A stretch of DNA of 64,000 bases, taken from positions 12,881,655 to 12,945,654 of the forward strand of contig OX459104.1 of NCBI GenBank assembly GCA_949775045.1, in the 5' to 3' direction. The DNA is from Metridium senile. Lineage: Eukaryota; Cnidaria; Anthozoa; Actiniaria; Metridiidae. A program made the translations under genes and the position numbers. Shown here piece after piece: positions 49,567 through 61,029 of this stretch. The notes under the pieces are model-generated. The model was not told where the DNA came from, did not search any database, and saw only the letters and a list, made by a program, of their open reading frames with translations. Position 1 is the first letter of the stretch, and each line of letters opens with the position of its first letter.

Positions 49567-49682
49567 GCTATAAACCGATAAGTAACAGAATGAAATCTGT
49601 AACACCCCGGGTAATACCGTAAAAAATGTTGACTTAACTTTACTGACGTTTCGAGCTTTTGCCCTTCGTCGGAGTAAAAGCT
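49567..49682 (-). mobile_element. PLE-derived repeat (core 49639-49678)
   Basis: Stem I, GAAAC and GTC are intact, with C for U4 and an A-to-T change in the stem II loop as read on the plus strand. A plus-strand tail of the same family lies at 49835-49905. Confidence 0.75.
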
Positions 49683-49909
49683 TTTATATAGAGTGGAGAC
49701 ATTTAACCCGTGAAAAAAAATTAAATAGTCAAGGTGTAATAGTCAAATAGACACAAAAGAAATCAATGGAATTAGAGATTGCTAAGGTGTATTATTTATT
49801 CGCTAGTTTCCATTTATATTTTAAACAGTCAGTTGCAAATTTCATTTTATTACCTATCGTTTATATCAAACACCGACGCAGCCTACACTAGTTTCCATTT
49901 ATATAAACC

Positions 49910-50735
49910 AATGTGCTACGGGTCTAGCTGAGTCTAATTATTAGTTGTAACTCCGACATATATATAAGTGTATAATTTGAAAGGAAATTCAGAAGTCAGA
50001 AGTCTACAATATTTTTGCAAAAAAAAAAATAATAACAACGTTCACTTTTATTATTTGTATTTTATTTTTGTCAGTAAAATGTTCAAAAAACTTGAATAAC
50101 TAATTTTGAAAAAATTATAATTATAAAGTTTTAGAAAAAACATATCAGCTATAACTTTGGATAGTTTTAATTTTTAATTATATATTTCTGTTATAAATAC
50201 TAAAAATAAACAAAAATGAAGCATCGGTAAAAAAATGAAATGAAAAATGAAATAGAAATTTATGGATATAAATGCTCCTTGTTATTTTCAAACCCCTGAT
50301 ATTCCCAAATAGGGAAAACTATATATAGAGAGGCGATATTCAACGTTATGTATGTGTGTGTGTGTGTGTGCTAGATAACCAAATCAAATCTTGGTCTTGG
50401 CAGTATGTACAGTAAAAAAAAACAAAAAACAACTGCGATGCAAATTCTGACATCCTGCGCAGCGTTGGCTGTATCTTCGGCGACGATAATGACTTTTGAA
50501 ATAAATGTATATATTAACGTGTTCTATATATAGAATAAGGATTAAACTTTTAAGTCTCCATGTTCTTACTCAGTGAAAACATACTTGAGCTTACTTGCAC
50601 AATGTAGAGGCAGATCAGATTCGATAGTACGCGACCAAACGAAGTGAATATTCATTGTTTGTGAACAAGGCACTATTGCAAGCCCAAAGCTCATGTTATA
50701 GTTTTCATCTTCTGAAGTACACGAAGACTTTAAAG
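49910..50735. other. Intergenic downstream of myc gene 3
   Basis: AT-rich, with a short (TG)n run near 50350-50368. No gene is seen. Confidence 0.45.
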
Positions 50736-50860
50736 TATAATCGTTATTTATTAGTTGTTGTGTACATAATCTATCTTAGTTTCAATCTTGCATTAAATAT
50801 AATCGTTATTTATTAGTTGTTTTGTACATAATCTATCTTAGTTTCAATCGTGCATTCAGT
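50736..50860. repeat. 62-bp tandem duplication of the end of myc gene 3
   Basis: TATAATCGTTATTTATTAGT starts at 50736 and again at 50798. The second copy contains the last nine codons or so, the TAG stop (50833-50835) and a minus-strand AATAAA at 50809-50814. The first copy repeats these downstream with one-base changes and carries a second AATAAA at 50747-50752. Confidence 0.9.
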
Positions 50861-52700
50861 TTCGTTAGTTTTCGTAATAGTTCGGTATGTTTTCGCTTCT
50901 CTTGTTCTTTCTCTGCCAGTAGTTTCTTTTCTTCTCTCTGTAAAACAGGCATTAATTCATAAGCTTTTCTTAGTATAGTTATCTTGGCTGCCTTGTCGTT
51001 GGTACTCAACGATGGGATGCTTTCTCGTAGGTTGTTAAAGCGACTGCGTAGCTCGTTTCGTCTTTTTCTTTCGAGATCATTATGGGATATCCGAGTAACC
51101 TCTCCTTCACTGTCCGATGTTCCACTTGTATAGTCTTTTCCGCGGGTATCATTGTATGCTTTCTGTAGAGTTATGCGAGGTTTAATAGTATTGCTTGCTG
51201 TGATTTCTTTACTGGCTAGTGTTGGTTTTGCTTTAGGCTCGACTTGTACACTGACCACATCAATTTCTTCCTCTGTAAATTAAAAACATTGAAATATTAG
51301 AATCTGAAAGGAACCGTTATGCGACATTTTAATGCTTTTGAAACAATGTTTTTTTTATGTATGGCTTGTTTATATATATACCTAGACCTTTTTGAAATAT
51401 AAATGGAAACTAGCGAGTAAACTATAGTATAGGCTGCGTCGGTGTTGGAGATAAACGATAGGTAATATAATGAAATTTGTAACACCGTAAAAATGTAATT
51501 AAACTTTACTGACGTTTCGAGCTTTAGCCCTTCGTCGGAGTAAACAATAATTAAATAATATCCGAACAAAAAGAGGGGATATCAAAAGTGCATTAACTAA
51601 CAACCAGAAAAATCAAAATGTGTGATTATATATGTAATTATGTGTTTTTAATTTAGGTGTAAGTTGATGATAGATTTTTTTCCCGTCTTCTTTTGTCACT
51701 AAATCAAAACTATGAATCAGCAAAAACTTTCGCTGACAGAACTTGTGTGGGACTGTCACTCTATTTACTTGCAAGCGTTAACGGGTGGCTGCCTTATTTC
51801 AATCTTCTAATTACTGATTTGCATTCACAAAACGACCAACCTATTCATTTACTTTACCTCCTATTGTTCTATGACTTTTAGATGTTTCATAACTTTATTT
51901 CATATTTCTGTTTGTACTAGATAGTTTTTCTCAACTGTGACTCACTGATTGGTTGAGGAATTATCAACAATTTTAACAATAGGAAGTTAACCAAAACATT
52001 GTCTGATTAAGAAACTTCCGATGGTTTTTGATTTAATTTTTTTTAAAGCAATAACACTGTTTCATGAAACAGATGGTCCATATATAATCAATTAGAACTG
52101 AACTCCAAGCAAACTAAAGTTAAGGGTAAGGAGAAAGGACTGTAATATCTAAATTCGTTTGTCCATCTGAATATCAACAATGCTTTGTCCCGGCTAGTAA
52201 TAAACAACTCGATATCGATTTACAGTAAACTTACCGGAATCGCTATCTTGAGCTGCGCCGCTATGTCTGTTTTCTGCATCGTGAGAATCACAGCAGTTTT
52301 CAAGTAACGGTGCGAATGAAAAGAGTTCCGTTGCATCGACGTATGTATTGGCTATGGGCTGATCAAAGCTTAACGGTGTACCATTCAGGTTAAATCTTAC
52401 ATCAATATCCATAGCCGAGTCAGGCCGTTTGTGTTTTTGTCCAGAGTTCCACATAATGTCGTTGAGAATTGCAGGAGATGATTCCCGTTCATCAGATAAA
52501 TTCCTCGTTTCATTGTTTGATAGATGTGTAATCACTTCTTTATCGTGTGTAGAAATATCTACTGGAGTAAGTGGCGGAGTTATGAGAGAAAAAGAGTTCC
52601 AAACTGCTAGGTCGGTGTCTGTGACCGTAAAGAAACTACTTTCTTCATCGGCTGGCTTGTACGGCGGCGAGTCAAGGAAATGAACTGGTGTAAAATCCAT
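50833..52700 (-). CDS. myc: Divergent Myc homologue, two coding exons (myc gene 3)
   Basis: Coding exons are 52700-52235 and 51272-50833 with a phase-1 intron (donor TTCCG|GTAAGT, acceptor TTTACAG|AGG), giving 301 residues in one frame. Myc box I is AVWNSFSLITPPLTPVD: W34 is kept, the degron residues are T41 and T45, and the proline before the first threonine is missing. Myc box II reads NDIMWNSG, with the usual cysteine replaced by Ile82. The exon junction gives DS|EEEIDVVSVQ, close to the EEEIDVVSVE of vertebrate c-Myc as I recall it and at the same intron site. The bHLH has SHNDLERKRRNEL (H219), NDKAAKITILRKA and a Leu-rich zipper. The ATG is 16 nt after an acceptor (GCTGTAG), so the leader is spliced. 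Its 3' end is duplicated in tandem. It should work as a Max-dependent regulator. The variant boxes could change turnover or cofactor binding. Confidence 0.92.
51406..51546 (-). mobile_element. PLE-derived repeat inside the intron of myc gene 3
   Basis: A full unit lies 134 bp upstream of the second coding exon, in the same orientation as the gene (core 51505-51544). Stem I, stem II, GAAAC and GTC are intact and U4 is C. As a sense-strand intronic copy it would be transcribed with the myc pre-mRNA. Confidence 0.75.
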
Positions 52701-53160
52701 TGGTTGTTTGTTCAACCTACAGCTAGCAGTGAAACGTTCAAATGGTTCGAACCCTTTCAATGCGTGCACTTTTATATATACCTGTTCTAAAAATGCAAAT
52801 GTGCAAAAAGCGTGCTTTGTACAACTAGCAGGCTGGAACAATGTGCATTCTAAAACTGATCAACTCAATGATGTTATTGCTAAACATTTCCCCTACAAAA
52901 CCATCAAAACAGTTTTTAGTTTTTCTTTATTTTTAAGAAGGATATTTCATCAACAATTGTTAGATTGTATGTTTGGTAATAAGCTTGGTACGAACACGCC
53001 AGTTCAATGAGTCTTTTTGCTTGTTGTTTATTCTCATTCTGAACAGAACACCAGTCATAGCTCACAAAGAGATTTTCTTTAGACATACCTGCATACAGGC
53101 CTCCCTTAAACGTCACTGAACATAAAGGAATCACCATCTAACGCAGTGGGATTTATAGCC
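52701..53160 (-). promoter_or_regulatory. TATA box, leader exon and leader intron of myc gene 3
   Basis: On the minus strand CTATAAAT (TATAAAT at 53157-53151) is followed after about 65 bases by a strong donor, CAG|GTATGT (exon end 53089). The next acceptor is at 52717-52718. This predicts a transcription start near 53126, a leader exon of roughly 35-40 nt and a leader intron of about 372 bp. A second donor-like CGAG|GTAAGC near 53187 lies upstream of the TATA box and is probably unused. Confidence 0.5.
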
Positions 53161-53725
53161 CGTTGAAATGAACAACCTGCTTACCTCGGTTCACTCTGTC
53201 AAAAAAAAAAGAAATTAAAAAGTTTTGATTGTTAATTTATTTTTCAGGACATATAGAAATAAATGCACTATAGACACTTTTACATGTAACACATGTATAT
53301 AATAGAACAACACACACGATGTTGAAATAATAAACAAATTATCTTCGACCTGCAGTAGTAAACCAACTAACTACAAACCTTTTTTTACTCTCTCAGGGTT
53401 TTTTACCATATTAACCAGCAATAGGACAAGAAACAGTTTTCAAAGTCGGTTATGTTTATTAGATTGAACTTGTTGCACAAGATATATTGTGATAAATTAT
53501 GTTTAGATGTTGTGATAGATAATATTATATCAAACACACTATATCTTTTCATAGAAATAACAGATTTATTAATACGCGTTGCAATATTTTTTATTATATC
53601 TGTGTAGAAGTTGTTCCAATGACGAGAGCGAGTTCACTGCGCGCATCAGTGCTTCTCAGTAAACAATTGGAAAAACGATAATTCACAGTACAGGTCAACG
53701 GTTTATTTTAATTAACTAAATAGAT

Positions 53726-53816
53726 AATGATAGGTATTAAAATGAAATGTTTAACACTGTAAAAAATGTTAAAATTTACTGAAGTTTCGAGCTTTAGCCC
53801 TTCGTCGGAGTAAAAA
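53726..53816 (-). mobile_element. PLE-derived repeat (core 53775-53814)
   Basis: Same pattern with C for U4. The cleavage triplet GTC has become TTC in this copy. Confidence 0.72.
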
Positions 53817-53828
53817 AGATAATTTAAT

Positions 53829-54032
53829 TCATTCTATTATACCTAACGTTTATATCAAACATCGACGCAGGCTATACTAGTTTACTCGCTAGTTTTATTC
53901 TATTATACCTATCGTTTATATCAAACACCGACGCAGCCTATACTAGTTTACTCGCTAGTTTCATTTTATTATACCTGTCGTTTATATCAAACACCGACGC
54001 AGCCTATACTAGTTTTATACTCGCTAGTTCCC
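53829..54032 (+). repeat. Three tandem 66-bp units of the PLE-derived tail
   Basis: TATATCAAAC occurs at 53851, 53917 and 53983, exactly 66 bp apart, each followed by CGACGCAG, CTATACTAGTTT and CTCGCTAGTT. The orientation is opposite to the adjacent core-bearing copy. Confidence 0.88.
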
Positions 54033-55413
54033 ATTTATAAGTAGATAATGTACGAGGATGAAAAGTCTAGCAAGGGCTAGAGCTCTGAACTATTAATAAA
54101 GAGTAATAACCGTTTTCACAATAGCAAACGCATCTTCAATGCGAAATCGTTTTTAGTCCAAAGAAAACTGTGAGAAAGATATTTTTTTAGCTGTTCTTTT
54201 TGTCTTGGATAAATGTACGAGGAAGAAAAGTCAGAACACGACAAGGCCTAGAAACTATTACTACAACAGTAAAAACAGTTTTCACACTAGAACAAAACGG
54301 GTCTTTAATGCGAAATCGTCTAGGTTTTTAGTCCAAAGAAAACTGCGGAAAGATAGTTTTATTGTTGTTCTTTTCGTCCTTTGAATACCAAAAAGTACCT
54401 GCCGTTTTACCCTAAGATGTAACAAACCTTTACATCGGACACACAGAGAACAAAGGACATTATCATAATAAAGTAAAGAAGGATGGGATTAACGCTCAGA
54501 AAAAGACCTTAATAAAAGGTTTACAAAAAACTAATCAATACCAAGTCATATATAATCCTATATGACCATGAAAAACCAATCAAGAGAAGGCCAAAACCAG
54601 AAAAACGATCGTAAAATAATTCCACCCCTTGTTATAATAATAGTAACAATAACACTAATAATTTTGATAGCAGCTGGATAGCGGACACTGTTTTTAATCA
54701 TGCAATTAGCGATTAAACGTTCACATATACTGTTAGTTCGATGGTTGCTCTTCAAATTGAGATGCAGACTATTAAAGCAACGATCAGCTTTTTCAAGTAA
54801 TTAAGTAATAAGTTAAGTGTGTAATAATGAATGTTTATATAGCATCGACATGTTGTGACTAGCCACACATAATATAATAACATTTTTGTCTTTTATATAT
54901 CGTTGTGATATTTATAAACATAAATATTTTAATAATATCATGCTTTTTAAGACAACGTTTTCAGTTTGATATTTTTTCCAAAAAGAAATCGAAATTATTT
55001 AAAGCGTTGTCTGTAGAAATCAAAAGCAAAACATTGGAGCTGAATAAGCACATCAGTCTTGATTATGGTAGCTTTTATATACTTTTATTATGCTTATATA
55101 TACTAATTTTGTATACTTAGCTTTTTGAAACTGAATAGAAAAGGGAAAGCACTAATGTTTAGCGTTGGTATAGTTCCTTCAGCTAGAAGTAATTGGATCT
55201 CCCAGGAAGCCCTTGCTCTGTTCGCTCTCCTCCCCCCCCCATCAATGCTCCGTTTTACGGGTAATCAAACTACACAGAATGGAGAGTCGAAACAAGTGTG
55301 AGGCCACTGGGGATCTCGAACTAGTTTACGAAAACTATGCACTAACAATTAAACTACATTAGTTTCTATAAAGAAAAACAATTGGTAGAAAAACATCGTG
55401 AAAGAGCTGCAGT
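54033..55413. other. Intergenic with a short diverged duplication
   Basis: ATGTACGAGGA, GCGAAATCGT and TTTTAGTCCAAAGAAAACTG each occur twice (54047-54190 and 54212-54365), indicating a diverged duplication of about 165 bp. No gene is seen. Confidence 0.5.
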
Positions 55414-56158
55414 GATTCAAGTGTGAAAGGGAAGGGCTATAGTCTTTGATTCCAGTGTGAAAGGGAAGGGCTATAGTCTTTGATTCCAGTGTGAAAGGGA
55501 AGGGCTATAGTCTTTGATTCCAGTGTGAAAGGGAAGGGCTATAGTCTTTGATTCCAGTGTGAAAGGGAAGGGCTATAGTCTTTGATTCCAGTGTGAAAGG
55601 GAAGGGCTGTAGTCTTTGATTCCAGTGTGAAAGGGAAGGGCTATAGTCTTTGATTCCAGTGTGAAAGGGAAGGGCTATAGTCTTTGATTCCAGTGTGAAA
55701 GGGAAGGACTGTAGTCTTTGATTCCAGTATGAAAGGGAAGGGCTATAGTCTTTGATTCCAGTGTGAAAGGGAAGGGCTGTAGTCTTTGATTCCAGTGTGA
55801 AAGGGAAGGGCTATAGTCTTTGATTCCAGTGTGAAAGGAAAGGGCTATAGTCTTTGATTCCAGTGTGAAAGGGAAGGGCTATAGTCTTTGATTCCAGTGT
55901 GAAAGGGAAGGGCTATAGTCTTTGATTCCAGTGTGAAAGGGAAGGACTGTAGTCTTTGATTCCAGTGTGAAAGGGAAGGGCTATAGTCTTTGATTCCAGT
56001 GTGAAAGGGAAGGGCTGTAGTCTTTGATTCCAGTGTGAAAGGGAAGGGCTATAGTCTTTGATTCCAGTGTGAAAGGGAAGGGCTATAGTCTTTGATTCCA
56101 GTGTGAAAGGAAAGGGCTATAGTTTTTGATTCCAGTGTGAAAGGAAAGGGCTGTAGTC
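55414..56158. repeat. 34-bp minisatellite, about 22 copies
   Basis: The unit holds GATTCCAGTGTGAAAGGG then AAGGGCTATAGTCTTT. Copies differ mainly at a few positions (CTATAG/CTGTAG, AGGGCT/AGGACT, GGGAAG/GGAAAG). The first unit (GATTCAAG) and the last are the most diverged. No spacers exist, so it is not a CRISPR array. Confidence 0.96.
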
Positions 56159-56365
56159 ATATTTTACTGGTGGTCAGTAAGCGTGTCTTTATAATAAAGA
56201 AGATCCATCCTTGTTTTTATATAGTTACACATGTTAAACCGAGTAAAACGGAGGGTTTTCAGTGGGGTTTTGGAGGTTGAACCATATATATGACCGTACG
56301 AGAAAACCTAAACTGCCATGGTATATATGGGAGAGAACAACACATCAAACAAACCAGTCAAATTA

Positions 56366-56576
56366 AAGGCCCGGGCAAACGGCTACAACATTTGCTTCAA
56401 CTTCCGTTCGACTTTGTTGAATGGCAATGTTGAAGCGGTTTGTCCGGGCCTTTAAACGCTTTCAACATCAACTCAACATCGATTCAACACGTTTCAAAAC
56501 GTCAAACGTCAACAAAATCGAACGGATGTTGAAGCAAATGTTGAACATACCGTTTGCCCGGGCCTTGTAATAACTG
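56366..56576. mobile_element. MITE with AAGGCCCGGGCAAACGG termini
   Basis: AAGGCCCGGGCAAACGG at the left is mirrored by CCGTTTGCCCGGGCCTT at the right, 211 bp. Internal TTCAACAT/ATGTTGAA motifs repeat in both orientations. Confidence 0.8.
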
Positions 56577-57172
56577 AATGGAATAAGATAATAAATCAGA
56601 ATAAGATTAAATTTTGAATATGTTCAATTCACCAGTTTTTTTGCCAGATATTTCACTTAACAAAAACAAAGAATATCAAGTATTATATATAAGTGGGTTT
56701 TACCTGACTGAGATATTTATTCTCATCCTATCATTGATTGATATCCACCAGTGATTGTATCGTATCAATGATTCTCCTATACTAAGTTATCGTTCATGCC
56801 ATCTTTCATATATATTATAGTCATACATAATTGGTAGCAAAATACAAAGAAATTGGCAAATATATCTCGATAAATACATTAGCTTTTAATTAAGCTTTAT
56901 TGTGATCATCGTTTGGCGGAAACAAAACATCAACGAACAATTGATATTCCAGATTTCCCGTTTTCTAAATCTAAATGAAATGTACCGTTATTTTGGCCTC
57001 GATAAGTGTTTTATTTGTGTACGAGATGACGTTGTGAGATTTCCATTATTGATTAATTGTAAATAAGTTTTTTTTATAACCGTCCCTATACGGCTTCTTA
57101 CAACAGTACTGATTAATTCTTTAGTAGTTATTAGCTACAGGTAAATATAAATCCCTTAATCTTGTCCCACGT

Positions 57173-57640
57173 GTCAAGGCCCGGACAAACGGCTTCAACA
57201 TTTGCTTCAACATGCGTTCGATTTTGTTGAATGGCAATGCTGAAGCCGTTTGCCCACCCTTTGAACATTGCTGAAACGTGTTGAATAGATGTTGAAAGAG
57301 TTTAAGCGCGTTTAAGCTTTGCTTCAACATCCATTCAACATTTCTTTTGTTCTGTGAATGTTGAATCGGAGTTGAAGTCGTTTGCCCTGCTCCGTTCAAC
57401 ATTGTTGACTACACCCACTCATGCGCATTTAGAGGTCTTTGAAATACGTAACACGAACACGTTGAAAGGGCGTGGCAAACGATTTCAACATTACCATTAA
57501 ACAAAATCGAACATATGTTGAAGTATATGTTAAAACCGTTTGCCCACCTACGTTCGACATCGTTAAAGGCCTGGGCAAACGGTTTCAACGTTTAAAACCG
57601 TTTGCCCGGCCTTGCGTTCAACAAACTCGGCAAACGTTGA
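57173..57640. mobile_element. Degraded cluster of the GGCCCGGGCAAACGG MITE family
   Basis: AAGGCCCGGACAAACGGCTT, several CCGTTTGCCC and GGGCAAACGG fragments and many TTCAACAT motifs indicate at least two diverged copies, possibly nested. ORFs through it (57121-57402, 57472-57843) are fortuitous. Confidence 0.6.
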
Positions 57641-58599
57641 CGCCGTTTGAAATCGTCTTGCTCGCAGTTTTCAACCGTACCAGCAGTGGCGCTAAACAAA
57701 GCTCACAAATACTATGTAAAAAAGGTTCAAAACTATCTCTAAAAATAATAACTGGAGTGGATGATATAATAATAATGATAACCATTATTATTTCTAAGTA
57801 TTTCAGTAAATGTCTTGTGTGTCGTTACAGTGAGGAACCGTGAACACTTGACTTTTAGTCATGTTATTAATTTCTGAACCTTCTACTGCTTCAAAACCTC
57901 TATAAATGAAGCATTAAGTTCAAATACACTAAGAGTTCATAATAAATCTCATTTCTAATCTATTCGCTCAGGGATGTGGGTTAAAAAAAAGGAACCAAAA
58001 AAGTATAAAAAAAACCTCAAAGTGTTCACGGTGCGAGTGTCCTCAGTAAAATGGAAATATTATTTTTATAAGTTTAAATTATACTGAAAAGAAGAAAGCA
58101 ATCATGGTGTATATATATAAATTGATTAAAATATAAATATAAAAAATAAATATAAAATAAGTGACATTTAATTGGTTGTGTGTCTATTCAGATAATGCGG
58201 CGCTGTTCAGTAGGCTCAATGCTAATAGAATAGAATCAAATTGCTACCGTGTAATAATTCTTATTTAGTACTATTAGTCACTATCAAAGACAAATAAAGT
58301 TGTAATGAGGTATTTTTCCCTTTTGTATTTGATGTTTCTGGTTGAGTGATAGTTACTAAATACTCACTGAATAGAAACTATTATTAAGTAACTATTTTGT
58401 TACTATTTTATAGTGTTTTCGCTTTAGCTGGTATCTTTAGTCGCCGTATATTTTCCCGGATAACACCAGTAGAGTAAAGGCAGGTGGACATACGACCACA
58501 TGGTAACTACACCGTTACATTTATATCATAACAAGTGAAAAGCTCAGTCCAACCACAAGTGATATTGTTAATAACATGGTATAGTTTAATAGTACATGA
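57641..58599. other. Intergenic, nothing recognised
   Basis: A repeat block near 58262-58375 (CTATCAAAGACAAATAAAG then TTTCTGGTTGAGTGATAG) matches, in reverse, sequence near 49372-49435 and in part 6541-6566. No gene is seen. Confidence 0.45.
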
Positions 58600-58745
58600 A
58601 ATCTAGCGAGTAAACTAGTATAGGCTGCGTCGGTGTTTGATATAAACGATAGGTAATTTACATGTAATGAAATTTGTAACACCGTAAAAGATGTTGACTT
58701 AACTTTACTGAAGTTTCAAGCAATAGTCTTTCGGTGGAGCAAAAA
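58600..58745 (-). mobile_element. PLE-derived repeat, decayed core
   Basis: The tail is well preserved. The core has several changes, with the hammerhead elements eroded in both stem II and GAAAC. Confidence 0.68.
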
Positions 58746-59307
58746 AGGTCATTACTACCTTAACTTTCTCTTGTGACCACTTAGACAGTATGACGTAGCT
58801 GATGACGTCACTGCGGTGACGCAGGTTTTGCAAGGGGTGGTATGCATGTGGTCAATTCTACTAAAATAAAAAATAGTTTTTCCTGTTTTTCATCGCTGTT
58901 TTTCATACACCTTTTTCAAAAGCCTTTGTCGCAGATGAATACTGCAATGACCTCAAAGGTTTTTGGTAATATCACTGAATAGTATTAGTTCATTTATGAC
59001 ACCTTTTTAAAAAAAAATATTTGTTTCAGGATCTATATCTACCACTGCAACAACTTGTTATGGTCATATCATACGGACATGTACAACCAAAATATGCAAT
59101 GAATAAATCGACAAAAGGAGAAGAAATACCGACATCCTTTGCACGCTTGTTATAATAAACTGCACTGGTTTACAGTTTTAAAACAATAGTGCGATATCTG
59201 ACTAGAATCTTTATACTTCCGGGTAATTTTCATATTTTCATACTTCCGGAATGGATCAAAATGCACGCGCGTCGACACGTTTTCCCGCCTTAATGGATGT
59301 ATACTCC

Positions 59308-59527
59308 TAATACTCCAGTTTCAAAATCTCTTTTAGTCAGTGTTAGCCTCAAAACCATGTAATATATTCTTTTGTTCAGTAACAGTCCGTGCAAATGAAA
59401 GAGATTTGTGAGCATAGAAGACAATAAAAATATATCGAAATCTCACGAGTTTTATCTAAATTTCTGCATATTTTACACACAATTGAGGCTAACACTGAGT
59501 AAAAGAGATCTCGAAACTGGAGTATTA
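59308..59527. mobile_element. Inverted-repeat element, 220 bp
   Basis: TAATACTCCAGTTTC at the left is mirrored by GAAACTGGAGTATTA at the right. Arms continue through TCTCTTTTA and CAGTGTTAGCCTCAA. It has no ORF. Confidence 0.75.
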
Positions 59528-61016
59528 AGAGTATAAAAACATATTTGCCAATTGCCTGGCAAAGAATTATATATTTATTATACTTCAACAGAGTTGAGGA
59601 CTGTCTAACAGGTGAAATTACACCTATAAGCTGGATTAATTTTGAGCGCGGATATACATGCATATCGAGGGGTGAATTATATGCGTAGCCAGCTTCATAA
59701 TTTGGCTTTTTTGTCGTTTTTATAAAGAAATAATTAAATGATTATGAAATGCGAGATTAATCGACATGGGAAGTCTCTTCTTATTGGTTGAAATATAACA
59801 AAAGATTGGTGACCCATTGGTCATGAACAGAGAAGGCAGGGAAGACCTTCCCGGATGGACTGTGCCGTCGGTATCATTTGAGATCTGTGGGATTTACCCA
59901 ATGAGACAAGGCGAGAATGGTGGCTGTAATTATTCGCCATTTTGAGACTTGTTGTGTACGGTCATTGTCACGTGACAACCCATAAAGTTGAACAAAGAGT
60001 TAGTCCTATCAAGTTTGCCGGGTTTCCTAACCAGTGATCATTCCGCCCACAATCTTAAAAACTTTGTCAAAAATAATTTGTCATTCAATTGTCATTACAA
60101 ATCTTTATCGGACTACAAAAAATCTTCTTCGCGTTACCCAATGATTCCATGCTGGATGTTGAAGTTCACAGAGACTAGGACATCCTTGAGTACGCGTACG
60201 ATTTCAAGGCCTGTCTCGGGTCTCAAAGTCACCGTAGTTTGATGCAATTTATGTCGTTTTAAGAAAAACATGACAGGACAAAACATTAGTCAATTTTAGG
60301 CAGTATATTTTAGGAGAAATTTTTTTTTCTACAATTGCTTATACCCTTTTTTGAAACTTATTATTGACAATTATTCACGTGTCTCTATCATTGCAAGCTC
60401 AACGTTCGTCTCGCATCGATGCAAAGGCCCAAGGCATATAATCATGAGGGACGATTAGTCACTATGTGATAACTCATCAACGCCCTTTTAAAAGTACCTT
60501 TGGTATCGTTAATTTAGGGCTCTTTGTGAAAGTCTCTGACGAGCATAATTTTACCCCTGAGTACCCTACACGGGACTCCAGTTTGTAGATGTTCTTTGTA
60601 CATGCAGCCCGTAGTCATGGTAGTAGGTTTTATCTCTACTCTTTGAGAATTCATTTTACTACAATACAGGCAAAGCCTGTGCAGTGAACAACTCCAAACT
60701 GGTCTATAAAGAATGGAAAACAAACTATTTCAAAAGTTAAAAGGCATATTTGAAATGTTTTCTTTATAATTTATTATCATTTAAGTCTAAAAAAGCCCCA
60801 ATCACCGATAGAGAAAATATATATTTGGATAAAAAAGCCCAATCAGTGCAGTTTACCCAACCTCGTTACCAGGCCTTTCCCGTCCAAACCACAAAAGAAA
60901 AAACCTGGGAACGAGTTTGCAATATTGCCTAATGTTATGTCATTACATTGCTATGTATAAAATACAATCAACCAATCATTATACGTCTGAATGAATTATT
61001 CTTTTTACCCCCTTAC
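59528..61016. other. Intergenic, nothing recognised
   Basis: Contains a perfect 14-bp palindrome, TTGTCACGTGACAA (59965-59978), with an E-box centre. Short ORFs here (59988-60242 and others) have no recognisable features. Confidence 0.45.
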
Positions 61017-61029
61017 TACGCTAAACTAC

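Noticed and set aside
55414..56158. CRISPR-like repeat array
   Set aside because: The 34-bp units are directly adjacent with no unique spacers, and the genome is eukaryotic.
59988..60242. 84-codon ORF, plus strand
   Set aside because: No motif, no start or splice support, and isolated in repeat-bearing intergenic sequence.
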